From Chryseobacterium indologenes (lineage in GTDB: Bacteria > Bacteroidota > Bacteroidia > Flavobacteriales > Weeksellaceae), in NCBI GenBank assembly GCA_001013295.1, contig LAZY01000050.1, positions 1-35,454 on the forward strand: 35,454 nucleotides of DNA, written 5' to 3'. A program made the position numbers and the translations under genes. The notes beneath the pieces were generated by a model. The model did no database searches, was not told the DNA's origin, and saw only the letters and a list, made by a program, of their open reading frames with translations. This document shows, piece by piece, positions 1-7,736 of the stretch (position 1 is its first letter; each line of letters begins with the position of its first letter).

Positions 1-95
1 TGTATCTCAACGAGTTTATTTACAAATTAAACAGACGGTATTTTGGAGACAAACTCTTTGACAGACTAGTAATTGCGAATATAACAGGTGCATAA
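1..95 (+). CDS. IS1595/ISXO2-like transposase, C-terminal fragment
   Basis: Partial gene entering from the left edge, reading frame starting at base 3 and stopping at TAA 93-95. The 30 visible residues begin YLNEFIYKLNRRYFGDKLFD and end ANITGA. A C-terminal tail of the type Y-L-x-E-F...F/L-N-R-R is characteristic of the ISXO2-like DDE transposases of the IS1595 family, which move DNA by cut and paste. The catalytic residues lie outside the window. An identical fragment lies at the right edge on the other strand. The family is assigned from this tail alone, so IS1595 is likely but not proven. Confidence 0.65.
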   Translation, partial: YLNEFIYKLNRRYFGDKLFDRLVIANITGA

Positions 96-110
96 ACGGA
101 TAATCAGAAA
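1..110. repeat. Left copy of 110-bp terminal inverted repeat (IS 3' end)
   Basis: Bases 1-110 are the exact reverse complement of 35345-35454; identity stops abruptly at 110 (T here, A in the other copy). The repeat contains the 3' end of a transposase gene plus 15 bp after its stop, ending GGATAATCAGAAA. The shared boundary probably marks the end of the insertion sequence, though the true terminal inverted repeat cannot be confirmed without the other end of the element. Confidence 0.9.
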
Positions 111-123
111 TAATTAATGTCGG

Positions 124-573
124 ATGCAATTTTTTAAGAAAAATTATCTTTTTATTTTATTTTTTTTCATAATAGGTATCCTTGTCTATGACTATTATGT
201 AAGAGAAGATTTTAAAAAAAACTATAAAACAGCCGGAGAATATGCGATTGGTAAGATACATGGAATCCAAAACTATGGCAGAGGTACAGGCTATTATTAT
301 TTATATACATTTAAGGTCGGTGATAAAGAATATAAAGGCCGATGTGATGGGAAATTACCTTTTTCCAGAGGCCCAAAGAATATAGATAAAAAATTTCTGG
401 TGTTGTATTTGAAACACAATATTTATAACAATACTCTTTATATAACGATTCCTGTTGACGATGGTATAAAAAGTAATGCAGAATTAAAAAAATGGATGTC
501 GATTCATCAGGAAATGAAGCCGAAATTAGATTCTATTCCCGGTGCCGGATTTTTCTTTGAGAACTATTTTTAG
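124..573 (+). CDS. Hypothetical protein with one N-terminal membrane segment
   Basis: 149 residues. Residues about 7-24 (LFILFFFIIGILVYDYY) form a single hydrophobic helix after two lysines, so the protein is probably anchored in the inner membrane or exported, with the rest outside the cytoplasm. The remainder is rich in Tyr and Lys and includes YLYTFKVGDKEYKG, a beta-strand-like stretch reminiscent of DUF3592-type small membrane proteins, but I do not recognise a family with confidence. The frame is closed by TAA at 115-117, so ATG 124 is the only sensible start. The insertion-sequence end lies only 13 bp upstream, so the native promoter has probably been replaced or lost and expression may depend on the element. 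Nothing supports a specific function. Confidence 0.65.
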   Translation: MQFFKKNYLFILFFFIIGILVYDYYVREDFKKNYKTAGEYAIGKIHGIQNYGRGTGYYYLYTFKVGDKEYKGRCDGKLPFSRGPKNIDKKFLVLYLKHNIYNNTLYITIPVDDGIKSNAELKKWMSIHQEMKPKLDSIPGAGFFFENYF

Positions 574-656
574 AGTGAGGCCATATAAATTCATTGTAGA
601 GTGTCTTCGGCATTCCAATATTTGAAACATAATGAACTTTTTAGTAACTTTAACTG

Positions 657-1736
657 ATGAAAAAAATATCAGTCATATTTATTCTGCCGGACTTAGAAAC
701 CGGAGGCGCAGAAAGGATTGTTACCACTATTGCAAATCATCTTTCCAGGGATCGTTTTGAACCCAAGATTTTGCTGTTGCGTAAACAGGGCGGATACCTT
801 AATTTTCTGAAAAAAGATGTTGAAATCATCGACATCAATACTGAAAGAATCAGACATTCTTTGAAACCTATTTTAGGCGAAATCTATAGAAGAAAACCAG
901 ATATTGTATTTTCCGGTTTTGGTGAAGTAAATGCTTACTTATCTTTATTTATCAAGCTTTTCCCAAGGACAAAATTCATTGCAAGAGAAACCAATGTGGT
1001 CACGCAACACGTTACCCGTAAAGAAATCAAATTCTTTTATAATTTTTACAACAACTACCAGAGAATCATTGCCCAGAGTGACGATATGATGAAAGACCTG
1101 GTAGATAATTTTAACATTAAAAAGAAAAAAATTGTCAAGATCAATAATCCTGTAGATTTTGATTTTATTGATGAAAAAATGAGTATTTCACTCAAACCTG
1201 AATGCTTCAAGTATAACTATAAAAATGTAGTAGCTATTGGGAATCTATCCGCCAGAAAAGGCTTTGACAATCTGCTGAAAGTTTTTTCAAGGCTTAAAAA
1301 TGAAAATATTCTGCTTCATATTTTAGGAGACGGAAAAGATAGAGACGTACTGCTGCAGATGAAAGAATTTCTGGGATTGAAGAATGTGATCTTCCATGGC
1401 AGGCATGAAAACCCTTACCAGTTTCTGAAATATGCAGATTTGTTTATCCTTTCCTCAAGATATGAAGGCTTTCCCAATGTCCTTTTGGAAGCAGGAGCCT
1501 GTGGAACTTATTCTTTGGCCAACAACTGCCCGGGAGGGATCAATGAGATTATTCAGCATAATATAAATGGTGAAATTGCCAATATTGAAAACTATGATGA
1601 TTTTGCCCAACAAATCATCAAAGTGATGCATGAAAATTATAATCGTGATGCGATAAAAAACTCCATCAAATCCAGATTCTCAAAAAATATAATTCTGGAT
1701 AAATACGAACAGGTTCTGCTAGATCTGGTCAAATGA
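657..1736 (+). CDS. Family 4 glycosyltransferase (GT-B fold)
   Basis: 359 residues, normal length for a GT4 enzyme, which transfers a sugar from a nucleotide-sugar to a growing glycan with retention of configuration, usually at the cytoplasmic face of the membrane. The N-terminal motif LPDLETGGAERIV (residues about 10-22) is the typical GT4 start. The C-terminal Rossmann half carries IGNLSARKGFDNLL (donor domain, about residue 195), ILGDGKD, and the E-x7-E signature in YEGFPNVLLEAGA (about 274-286). The next gene starts one base after the stop, so the two are probably cotranscribed. No other polysaccharide genes are nearby, so the acceptor is unknown; lipopolysaccharide, capsule or glycoprotein glycan are all possible. 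Confidence 0.92.
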   Translation: MKKISVIFILPDLETGGAERIVTTIANHLSRDRFEPKILLLRKQGGYLNFLKKDVEIIDINTERIRHSLKPILGEIYRRKPDIVFSGFGEVNAYLSLFIKLFPRTKFIARETNVVTQHVTRKEIKFFYNFYNNYQRIIAQSDDMMKDLVDNFNIKKKKIVKINNPVDFDFIDEKMSISLKPECFKYNYKNVVAIGNLSARKGFDNLLKVFSRLKNENILLHILGDGKDRDVLLQMKEFLGLKNVIFHGRHENPYQFLKYADLFILSSRYEGFPNVLLEAGACGTYSLANNCPGGINEIIQHNINGEIANIENYDDFAQQIIKVMHENYNRDAIKNSIKSRFSKNIILDKYEQVLLDLVK

Positions 1737-1737
1737 T

Positions 1738-2097
1738 ATGAATAAGTTTGAGGAGCTAAAACGAAACAGGTATATCAAAAAAATGCATTCCAATGCTATT
1801 GCTATGGTGACAAGGCAGGTTGATCTGCGTGAAGGCTGTCGTAAAATGGAATACCTTTACAGCCAGGCAGACTATGTACAGCCTTTTGACGGTATCGAAA
1901 TAAATATTCTTAAAAAATTCTCCTCAGCAACCGGATTTTTCCCTTTACCATCTGAAAGAGAACTTTATAGTAAGGTTTATTTATCCGAATTGGACGTCAG
2001 GTTAGCTTCCATTGAAGAAAAATACAGAGCTCTGGTTATACAGAAATGTGAAGAACTGGTTGAGAAACTTCAGTATATAAAAATGATCACAGAATAA
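1738..2097 (+). CDS. Small soluble hypothetical protein, DUF2489-like
   Basis: 119 residues, starting with ATG one base after the glycosyltransferase stop, so translation is probably coupled. The order of features (helical start, REGCRKMEYL, a central segment with FFPLPSERELYSKVYLSELD, then a long C-terminal helix ending in EELVEKL) resembles small bacterial proteins annotated as DUF2489-like, which have no known role. There is no signal peptide or membrane helix, so it should be cytoplasmic. Coupling to the glycosyltransferase may be accidental. The coding call is firm because of the operon spacing and normal composition; the family is tentative. Confidence 0.75.
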   Translation: MNKFEELKRNRYIKKMHSNAIAMVTRQVDLREGCRKMEYLYSQADYVQPFDGIEINILKKFSSATGFFPLPSERELYSKVYLSELDVRLASIEEKYRALVIQKCEELVEKLQYIKMITE

Positions 2098-2121
2098 TGA
2101 TCAGCGTATGGTATTAGGATT

Positions 2122-2526
2122 TTGAAGGAGAAAACCAACCGTTTTTATGTGAAAGATCTTTTAGCAATGCTGGCAGCTCTTATCATAGCAGTCATTTTTA
2201 TATATTACCTTAAGCTTATAGGTTTCTATTGGAATCCTGTGGTTATTTATTCTGGAGTAGGATATTTACTGCTGGTAGTTTCTTATGATATTTTCTGATA
2301 CTTTATTCCGTTATCCCGATATGGCAATTTGTGGTGGTATGAACATTCAAGCAAAATGATCAGTGCAATGGGTGCTCTTTTATCCGCATTTGTGGGAACT
2401 CTTTTACCGGATTATAAACCTTATAGCCAGATTCTTCCGTCTTTATTGATGACGTTGTTGATGATCTTTTTTAATATTAAAATTTATATCCGGTTGAAAA
2501 AGAAAAATATCATTGAGAAACCTTAA
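2122..2526 (+). pseudogene. Membrane-protein gene interrupted by in-frame TGA
   Basis: One reading frame runs from 2101 to TAA 2524-2526 and is broken only by TGA at 2296-2298. Before the stop it encodes FYVKDLLAMLAALIIAVIF and YSGVGYLLLVVSYDIF; after it YFIPLSRYGNLWWYEHSSKM, GALLSAFVGTLLPDYKPYSQ and a further hydrophobic helix, then a basic tail. The join DIF-stop-YFIP reads naturally as one protein of about four membrane segments in which an Arg codon (CGA) became TGA. The 5' end is also unclear: an ATG at 2108 lies in another frame and stops at 2123, leaving only TTG 2122 or GTG 2149 in frame. It resembles small multi-pass proteins of the DUF2306 kind but is not assigned. A read-through or sequencing error is the alternative. 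Confidence 0.6.
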
Positions 2527-2624
2527 TCGCAGAGAGATGACGTTTAAACAATAAAATGTAAACATCGCTTTATCATGCTTTTGTCAAAACTGCTGATTAT
2601 AATTTCAGGTTGAGGGGTTTTTAG

Positions 2625-2632
2625 TATTTTTG
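2625..2632 (+). promoter_or_regulatory. Bacteroidetes -7 element (TATTTTTG)
   Basis: TATTTTTG matches the flavobacterial TAnnTTTG box and lies 20 bp before ATG 2653. No good TTTG at -33 is seen at the usual 19-bp distance. Its position argues against the GTG at 2632 as the start of the next gene, because that codon overlaps the box. Confidence 0.5.
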
Positions 2633-2652
2633 TGCTTCAAATAAGAAATATA

Positions 2653-3003
2653 ATGAAAATGATTCCTAAAATAGGATGCGCCTGTGAAAAACCTGATCAC
2701 ACTTATACTGAATATAGAAGTTCTGAATTAGGAACAGATCATACCAATGGAAAACATGAGGAAGTAAGTATCCAACAATGCAAGCTATGCCAAAGAATAT
2801 GGATTCATTATTTTGTAGAATATGAGCATTATCCCAAATCAGGAAGATGGTACAAAGGAATCGTTTCGAAAAAAGACCGTTCCCAGATTACGCCGGAAAA
2901 TGTCGTAGAATATCTGGAAAGTCTTGAGTGGTATGTTTGTGGAGGTTCATTTTTTGAAAGCACGGGAACATTCGGACAAGGAAAACTGAATATTAGTCTG
3001 TAA
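2653..3003 (+). CDS. Small Cys-containing hypothetical protein
   Basis: 116 residues from ATG 2653; the in-frame GTG at 2632 is rejected because it overlaps the promoter box. Cysteines occur as GCACEK near the start and CKLC about 40 residues later, which could bind one metal ion. The second half, with SGRWYKG, ITPENVVEYLESLEWY and CGGSFFESTGTFGQGK, resembles a loose group of uncharacterised bacterial proteins with a W-Y-x-G...E-Y-L-E...Y-x-x-G-G-S pattern, some found as single genes near polymorphic toxin loci. No toxin gene is visible here. There is no signal peptide. It could be a stray immunity-type protein, but that is only a guess. Confidence 0.7.
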   Translation: MKMIPKIGCACEKPDHTYTEYRSSELGTDHTNGKHEEVSIQQCKLCQRIWIHYFVEYEHYPKSGRWYKGIVSKKDRSQITPENVVEYLESLEWYVCGGSFFESTGTFGQGKLNISL

Positions 3004-3061
3004 TATTTTATGCTGGTTTTATCAAAAAATAGAAGTAAAATTAATATCAAATATTAAAATC

Positions 3062-3448
3062 ATGAAACGGCTTGTCATTACTGTTTTGATCTTGAATTCT
3101 GCTGTAATAACTGCGCAGCAGAAAGCAATTTCCAGAAAAGAATTGTTAAAGACCACTGTTGATCAGAAAGTAAAATCCACAGAAATTCAGGAGATAACAA
3201 TGTTAGCAGGGCAAGGGGCTCCTGAGCATTTACATCCCTGTCCCGTTTTAGGCATAATAAATTCTGGTGAAGCAGTTTTCCAGATAGCAGGCCAAGAAAA
3301 AGTAATACTTCATGAAGGAGATGCTTTTTATGAGCCCAAAAATGTGAAAATCCTTCATTTTGATAATGCGTCAGCTGAAAAACCACTTGTCTTTACTGCC
3401 ATTTACCTGAAAGAGGGGAGTGAAGAAACTATAAAGTTCATAAAATAA
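3062..3448 (+). CDS. Secreted single-domain cupin protein
   Basis: 128 residues with a signal peptide (MKRLVITVLILNSAVITAQ, cleavage near residue 19), so it is exported to the periplasm or beyond. Residues about 45-115 form a cupin_2 barrel: GAPEHLHPCPVLGIINSGEA carries the first histidine motif (two His spaced by one) and LHEGDAFYEPKN is the second motif. In cupins these residues hold a divalent metal; the second motif here keeps the G-D-x-x-x-x-P turn but the last His is displaced to ILHFDN. The role of secreted cupins of this size is generally unknown; binding or isomerising a small ligand is possible. It starts 58 bp after the previous gene. Confidence 0.85.
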   Translation: MKRLVITVLILNSAVITAQQKAISRKELLKTTVDQKVKSTEIQEITMLAGQGAPEHLHPCPVLGIINSGEAVFQIAGQEKVILHEGDAFYEPKNVKILHFDNASAEKPLVFTAIYLKEGSEETIKFIK

Positions 3449-3504
3449 TACTTTTCATAAAACTAAAGCATATAATTATCATTTTTAAAATTGATAAAAC
3501 TCAC

Positions 3505-3535
3505 TTTGGTGCTTAGTAATTTATATGTAAATTTG
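3505..3535 (+). promoter_or_regulatory. Promoter of lpdA: TTTG-N19-TAAATTTG
   Basis: TTTG at 3505-3508 and TAAATTTG at 3528-3535 are separated by exactly 19 bp, a textbook match to the Bacteroidetes primary-sigma promoter. Transcription would start near 3541, giving a leader of about 38 bases before ATG 3579. Confidence 0.8.
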
Positions 3536-3578
3536 TGAGAATTAAGATAGATAATAATAAACAAATTCATACAATAAC

Positions 3579-4982
3579 ATGAGTCAATTCGATGTTACCG
3601 TAATAGGTTCCGGTCCTGGTGGTTATGTAGCTGCGATCCGTGCAGCACAATTAGGTTTCAAAACAGCAATTATTGAAAAATATTCAACTTTAGGCGGAAC
3701 TTGTCTTAACGTTGGATGTATTCCGTCAAAAGCACTTCTTGACAGCTCTGAGCATTTCGAAAACGCAAAACACAATTTTGCTAGTCACGGAATCATCATC
3801 AATGAGCCTCAAGCTGATATTGCAAGAATGATCGAGCGTAAGAACGAAGTGATCAAGCAGAATACAGATGGAATCAGCTATTTGATGAACAAAAACCAGA
3901 TCACGGTTTTTGAAGGAGTAGGAAGCTTTGAGTCTGCTACTCAGATCAAAATTACTAAAAATGACGGTTCTTCTGAAACGATAGAATCTAAATATACAAT
4001 CATTGCAACAGGTTCTAAGCCTTCTACATTGCCTTTCATCTCTTTAGACAAAGAAAGAGTAATTACTTCTACAGAAGCTTTAAACCTTAAAGAAATTCCT
4101 AAGCACCTGGTAGTAATCGGTGGTGGAGTAATCGGTCTTGAATTAGGTTCCGTATACCTAAGATTAGGAGCTCAGGTAACGGTTGTTGAATTTATGGATA
4201 AAATCATCCCTGGAATGGATGGAGCTTTAAGCAAAGAATTGACTAAAGTTCTTAAAAAACAAGGAATGAAGTTCATGCTTTCTACAGCAGTTTCTGCAGT
4301 TGAAAGAAATGGTGATACTGTAAAGATCACAGCGAAAGATAAAAAAGGAGCGGAAGTAGTAGTAGAAGGAGACTACTGTTTAGTTTCTGTAGGTAGAAAG
4401 CCTTATACAGACGGTCTTGGTCTTGAAAAAGCAGGAGTAGAGCTTGACGAAAGAGGAAGAGTGAAAGTAAACGATCACCTTCAGACTAACGTTGCAAACA
4501 TCTATGCTATCGGAGACGTAATCAAAGGTGCAATGCTTGCTCACAAAGCTGAAGAAGAAGGAGTTTTCGTTGCTGAAACATTAGCAGGGCAAAAACCTCA
4601 CATCAACTATAACCTGATTCCTGGTGTTGTTTATACATGGCCGGAAGTAGCAGGAGTTGGTAAAACTGAAGAGCAGTTGAAAGAAGAAGGAGTAGCTTAC
4701 AAAGTAGGTTCTTTCCCAATGAGAGCGTTAGGTAGAAGCCGTGCAAGTGGTGATATTGACGGTCTTGTGAAGATCATTGCAGATGAAAAAACTGACGAAG
4801 TTTTAGGAATGCACATCGTAGGAGCAAGAGCTGCTGACCTTATTGCTGAAGGGGTAATTGCTATGGAATTCCGTGCAAGTGCTGAAGATATCGCAAGAAG
4901 TTCTCACGCTCACCCAACTTATGCAGAAGCTATTAAAGAAGCTGCATTGGATGCTACAGCGAAAAGACCTATTCATATGTAA
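3579..4982 (+). CDS. lpdA: Dihydrolipoyl dehydrogenase (E3)
   Basis: 467 residues, full length for the family. The enzyme is the E3 flavoprotein of the 2-oxoacid dehydrogenase complexes and the glycine cleavage system, reoxidising dihydrolipoamide with NAD+. Visible signatures are the FAD-binding GSGPGG (residues 10-15), the redox-active disulfide C42/C47 in GGTCLNVGCIPSK, the NAD-binding GGGVIGLE (about 181-188), YAIGDV in the second FAD segment, and the catalytic His445-Glu450 pair in HAHPTYAE near the C-terminus. It stands alone between a strong promoter and a strong terminator, so it is probably a monocistronic housekeeping gene serving several complexes. Codon use is noticeably more conservative than in its neighbours, as expected for high expression. 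Confidence 0.97.
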   Translation: MSQFDVTVIGSGPGGYVAAIRAAQLGFKTAIIEKYSTLGGTCLNVGCIPSKALLDSSEHFENAKHNFASHGIIINEPQADIARMIERKNEVIKQNTDGISYLMNKNQITVFEGVGSFESATQIKITKNDGSSETIESKYTIIATGSKPSTLPFISLDKERVITSTEALNLKEIPKHLVVIGGGVIGLELGSVYLRLGAQVTVVEFMDKIIPGMDGALSKELTKVLKKQGMKFMLSTAVSAVERNGDTVKITAKDKKGAEVVVEGDYCLVSVGRKPYTDGLGLEKAGVELDERGRVKVNDHLQTNVANIYAIGDVIKGAMLAHKAEEEGVFVAETLAGQKPHINYNLIPGVVYTWPEVAGVGKTEEQLKEEGVAYKVGSFPMRALGRSRASGDIDGLVKIIADEKTDEVLGMHIVGARAADLIAEGVIAMEFRASAEDIARSSHAHPTYAEAIKEAALDATAKRPIHM

Positions 4983-5021
4983 TATTGATTAAAAAGATTA
5001 ATCATTTAGATATTGAAAAAT

Positions 5022-5054
5022 AAAGAGACTGTCTCGTTTTGAGGCAGTCTCTTT
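5022..5054 (+). terminator. Rho-independent terminator after lpdA
   Basis: AAAGAGACTG (5022-5031) pairs with CAGTCTCTTT (5045-5054), and the intervening CTC/GAG can extend the stem inside. A T-rich run follows. It lies 40 bp after the lpdA stop. Confidence 0.85.
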
Positions 5055-5159
5055 GTATTTTATTTCATGATAAAAACCTATGGATATGGAACAGGAATAA
5101 TCTTTATAATAATTCCCTTTTGGCATAGAAATGGAGATTCAATTTTGAAAAATTAACGT

Positions 5160-6014
5160 ATGAAGAAGATTTTTATCAGTTGGGTGCTTTTGGCAAGCGT
5201 CAGCTCATGGGCACAAGAGGCAGGACAGGTAGGAGAATTGCTGAAGAATGAGGCCTCAGCTACAGAAATGAAAGCACCTAAAAGTTTTAATGACAAGGGT
5301 AAAGCTTTAGATCAGTCAAGACTTGGGAATACTACAGCTCAGGGAAACAGGATGAAAAACTCAGGTTATCAGTGGAACAGAAACTATGGGTATGCAGAAG
5401 TCTTTCTGAGAATTCCTGAACAGGGCTTTTTTACGGTTGAAGTAGGAGATCAGATGATGGCCAACGGTGCCGGGAAATATCGTTTTTTTGATTTGCAGTC
5501 AGGAAGAATACCTATATCGATTTATGAAAATGGTTTTTTGATTTATAGAACAAGCTTAATGCTCCGTAATAACAGCAGAATGGTGCTGGACTTTTTTACT
5601 GACAAAGGCTTGTATTTATTAGATTCTTATCCGGTAAAGGGGCAGTACGGTTTTAATGACTGGAATGATATATGGAATAATCCTTATGAAAATCACCCCG
5701 GAGGCTGGTCTGATTCCGGTCCTGTAATGGGGCAGAATTCTTTCCGTCAGTTTTTTGATATGCTGCAGAGAAATGAAAGGTTTGATGACGGTAAAATGGC
5801 AATGATCAGACAACAGATGCGCAGTACTATGTTCACTGCTGTACAGATAAGAGACCTGGTAAAAGCACTGAGTTTTGATAATAATAAAATCGCAATGGCG
5901 AAATCGATGTATCGTAACTGTGCAGATAAAGACAGGTATTTTGTAGTGTACGATGCTTTTGATTTTGAAAGCAGCAAGCGGGAAGTGATGGAGTATATCT
6001 CGAAATCTGAATAG
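5160..6014 (+). CDS. Secreted DUF4476 protein
   Basis: 284 residues with a signal peptide (MKKIFISWVLLASVSSWAQ, cleavage near residue 19). A low-complexity Gln/Asn/Lys linker is followed by a beta-rich domain (about 75-165; YAEVFLRIPEQGFFTVEVGD, FDLQSGRIPISIYENG) that looks like a surface-presented Ig-like or carboxypeptidase-regulatory fold. The C-terminal 90 residues (from about 192; SFRQFFDMLQRNERFDDGKM, ALSFDNNKIAMAKSMY, YDAFDFESSKREVMEYI) are a clear DUF4476 helical domain, common in Bacteroidetes and of unknown function. A weak promoter (TTTG 5119-5122, CAATTTTG 5140-5147) precedes it. No neighbour suggests a partner. Confidence 0.88.
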   Translation: MKKIFISWVLLASVSSWAQEAGQVGELLKNEASATEMKAPKSFNDKGKALDQSRLGNTTAQGNRMKNSGYQWNRNYGYAEVFLRIPEQGFFTVEVGDQMMANGAGKYRFFDLQSGRIPISIYENGFLIYRTSLMLRNNSRMVLDFFTDKGLYLLDSYPVKGQYGFNDWNDIWNNPYENHPGGWSDSGPVMGQNSFRQFFDMLQRNERFDDGKMAMIRQQMRSTMFTAVQIRDLVKALSFDNNKIAMAKSMYRNCADKDRYFVVYDAFDFESSKREVMEYISKSE

Positions 6015-6018
6015 TTTT

Positions 6019-6235
6019 TTGCTACAGATGCACGAATATAACTATCAATGTGAGTAAAACAATTTCAGAAATGAAATATTATATACTCCTATTGTGTTGG
6101 ATTTCGCAAAGGCGCAGGAGGATATTAAAGCAGATTATTTTTAAGGCGAAAGGATTTTATCTTTGATAAAATTGAATGCTGTTTTATAATTACAGTCTAT
6201 GCGAAAATCCTTTTTTATTCGTGCCTCTGTTGCAA
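6019..6235. repeat. Folded intergenic repeat with 20-bp inverted ends
   Basis: The ends 6019-6038 and 6216-6235 are inverted repeats matching at 18 of 20 positions. Inside, TTTCGCA (6102-6108) pairs with TGCGAAA (6200-6206), and ATTTTATC-TTT-GATAAAAT (6054 region offset: 6154-6172) is a perfect 8-bp stem-loop. No reading frame fills it. A related end sequence recurs at 18894-18918. It resembles a non-autonomous, MITE-like or REP-like intergenic element. Confidence 0.55.
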
Positions 6236-6289
6236 TTAAAATTAAAGTATTAGCAGCAAAAAAACAACAGAAATTTCCTCTAGAAACAA

Positions 6290-6736
6290 TCACATTATTT
6301 TCATCTTATCATAAAATTTTGAACTGTTAGGAGCAATGTTCAGCTGCACTCCAAAAGTAATTCCTTTAAAATATTTTTCCTTATGAATAGGAAAAGCATA
6401 CCCCGTATTGAGAAAAATAGCATTAAATAATGAAATCCCGATTCTGGGCTCTAATGAATACTGATTTCCGGAAACGCCAATCATCATTCCGTTATTAATA
6501 AAATTGATATTAGCCTCCGGAATGAACTTATCTGTACCGTTAATACGGGTGTAAAGAACGGAAGGGCCAAGAATGACCGATTTATAATTGGATTCTCCGA
6601 TTCTGAACTCCAGTCCTGCCTGTAGAACATTCCTTCCCATGTAACGATAGCTAACACTAACAGCTGTTTTTTCCAAGATCTGGGCATGTAAAATGATATT
6701 GAAAAGAAAGAAGGAGAGTGCAAAATACTTTTTCAT
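6290..6736 (-). CDS. Small exported, probably beta-rich envelope protein
   Basis: 148 residues on the minus strand with a signal peptide (MKKYFALSFFLFNIILHAQ, cleavage near 19). The mature part alternates polar and hydrophobic residues in short strands (AVSVSYRYMGRNVLQAGLEF, ANINFINNGMMIGVSG, LNTGYAF, GITFGVQLNI), the pattern of a small outer-membrane barrel or part of one. Eight strands would be the maximum at this length. I do not recognise a named family. It diverges from the S1 protein gene across 126 bp and ends close to the folded repeat at 6019-6235. Confidence 0.7.
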   Translation of the reverse strand: MKKYFALSFFLFNIILHAQILEKTAVSVSYRYMGRNVLQAGLEFRIGESNYKSVILGPSVLYTRINGTDKFIPEANINFINNGMMIGVSGNQYSLEPRIGISLFNAIFLNTGYAFPIHKEKYFKGITFGVQLNIAPNSSKFYDKMKIM

Positions 6737-6835
6737 GCGTAAGATATTTTACTCAAATGTACAGGTTTTCAAAATGGATTGAAAGATAAAATAATTCTTG
6801 AAAATATTCAGTAGGTTAAAATCTTCAAATTTCCG

Positions 6836-6843
6836 TACCTTTG
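6836..6843 (+). promoter_or_regulatory. -7 element TACCTTTG
   Basis: Matches TAnnTTTG, 19 bp before ATG 6863 of the S1-domain gene, so the leader is very short. A convincing -33 box is not seen. Confidence 0.55.
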
Positions 6844-6862
6844 TCAGCTAATTTTATCATCA

Positions 6863-7690
6863 ATGCAACTCGGAAAAACTCAGACTTTAAAAATTTCAGA
6901 AAAAATCAATTCAGGATGGATCTTAATAGATGAAGAATCCAGTGAAAAAGCTTTTCTTCCTAAAATCTTCATTCGCGAAGAGCAGGAAGTAGGAGAATAT
7001 GTTGAGGTTTTTGTATATCAGGATGATGATAAACTAAAGGCTACGACGGAGATTCCATTGGCAGAAGTTGGGGAATTTGCGGTAATGAGCTGTGTGCAGA
7101 GTCTTCCGAGTGGGGCATTTATGGATTGGGGAATCATCAAAGATTTGTTTATTCCTTACAAACAGCAGAAAACTAAGATCATTGAAGGAAAAAGGTATCT
7201 GGTTTACCTTTATGTAGATGAAGATATGGAACTGATCACCGGAACCACAAAATTCAAGAGAAACCCACAATATCAGGATCTGCCTTTCAAAAAAGGTGAT
7301 AAAGTGGATCTGATCATGATGAACGAAAGTGAACTGGGCTGGAATGTAGTGATCAACAAACAGTATATCGGATTGGTGTATGCTTCCGATGTTTTCAAAA
7401 AGCTATATCCTTTATCAGAAGAAAAAGGGTATATCAAAGCAATCCGTGAAGATGGGAAGATCGATATTTCTCTACAACCGGAAGGATTTGAAAATATTGA
7501 CGAATTCAAACAGAAAATCCTGGACAGGCTGGAAGAAAACTATGGTCTGCTGTATGTATCAGACAAATCTTCTCCTGAAGAGATCAAAGATGAGCTTCAG
7601 ATGAGTAAGAAGAACTTCAAAAGAGCCATCGGAGGACTTTATAAAGATAAGATCATCGATATTCAGGAAGATAAGATCAAATTATTATAA
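6863..7690 (+). CDS. CvfB-like S1 RNA-binding protein
   Basis: 275 residues, typical for CvfB/YitL proteins. The family has tandem S1-like OB domains and a C-terminal winged helix and binds RNA; in Staphylococcus it affects virulence gene expression. Here the N-terminal OB domain spans about 1-65, a second S1 domain starts at about 68 (SCVQSLPSGAFMDWGIIKDL with its Gly-Ala-Phe turn), a third occupies about 140-205 (KKGDKVDLIMMNESELGWNV, GYIKAIREDGKIDISLQ), and the winged helix is about 220-275 (SPEEIKDELQMSKKNFKRAI). It is cytoplasmic, has its own promoter box and ends at a shared terminator. A role in post-transcriptional control is inferred from the family. Confidence 0.9.
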   Translation: MQLGKTQTLKISEKINSGWILIDEESSEKAFLPKIFIREEQEVGEYVEVFVYQDDDKLKATTEIPLAEVGEFAVMSCVQSLPSGAFMDWGIIKDLFIPYKQQKTKIIEGKRYLVYLYVDEDMELITGTTKFKRNPQYQDLPFKKGDKVDLIMMNESELGWNVVINKQYIGLVYASDVFKKLYPLSEEKGYIKAIREDGKIDISLQPEGFENIDEFKQKILDRLEENYGLLYVSDKSSPEEIKDELQMSKKNFKRAIGGLYKDKIIDIQEDKIKLL

Positions 7691-7700
7691 AAATGACTAT

Positions 7701-7732
7701 AAAAAAAGAGCAGATTTTTCTGCTCTTTTTTT
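7701..7732. terminator. Bidirectional terminator between convergent genes
   Basis: A perfect 14-bp stem (seven A, then GAGCAGA, TTTT loop, TCTGCTC, then seven T) sits in the 46 bp between the stops at 7690 (+) and 7737 (-). Either strand gives a stem followed by U residues, so it can serve both genes. Confidence 0.9.
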
Positions 7733-7736
7733 GTTA

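Noticed and set aside
2632..2652. GTG start for the small Cys-containing protein
   Set aside because: The codon overlaps a clear TAnnTTTG promoter box; ATG 2653 is downstream and natural.
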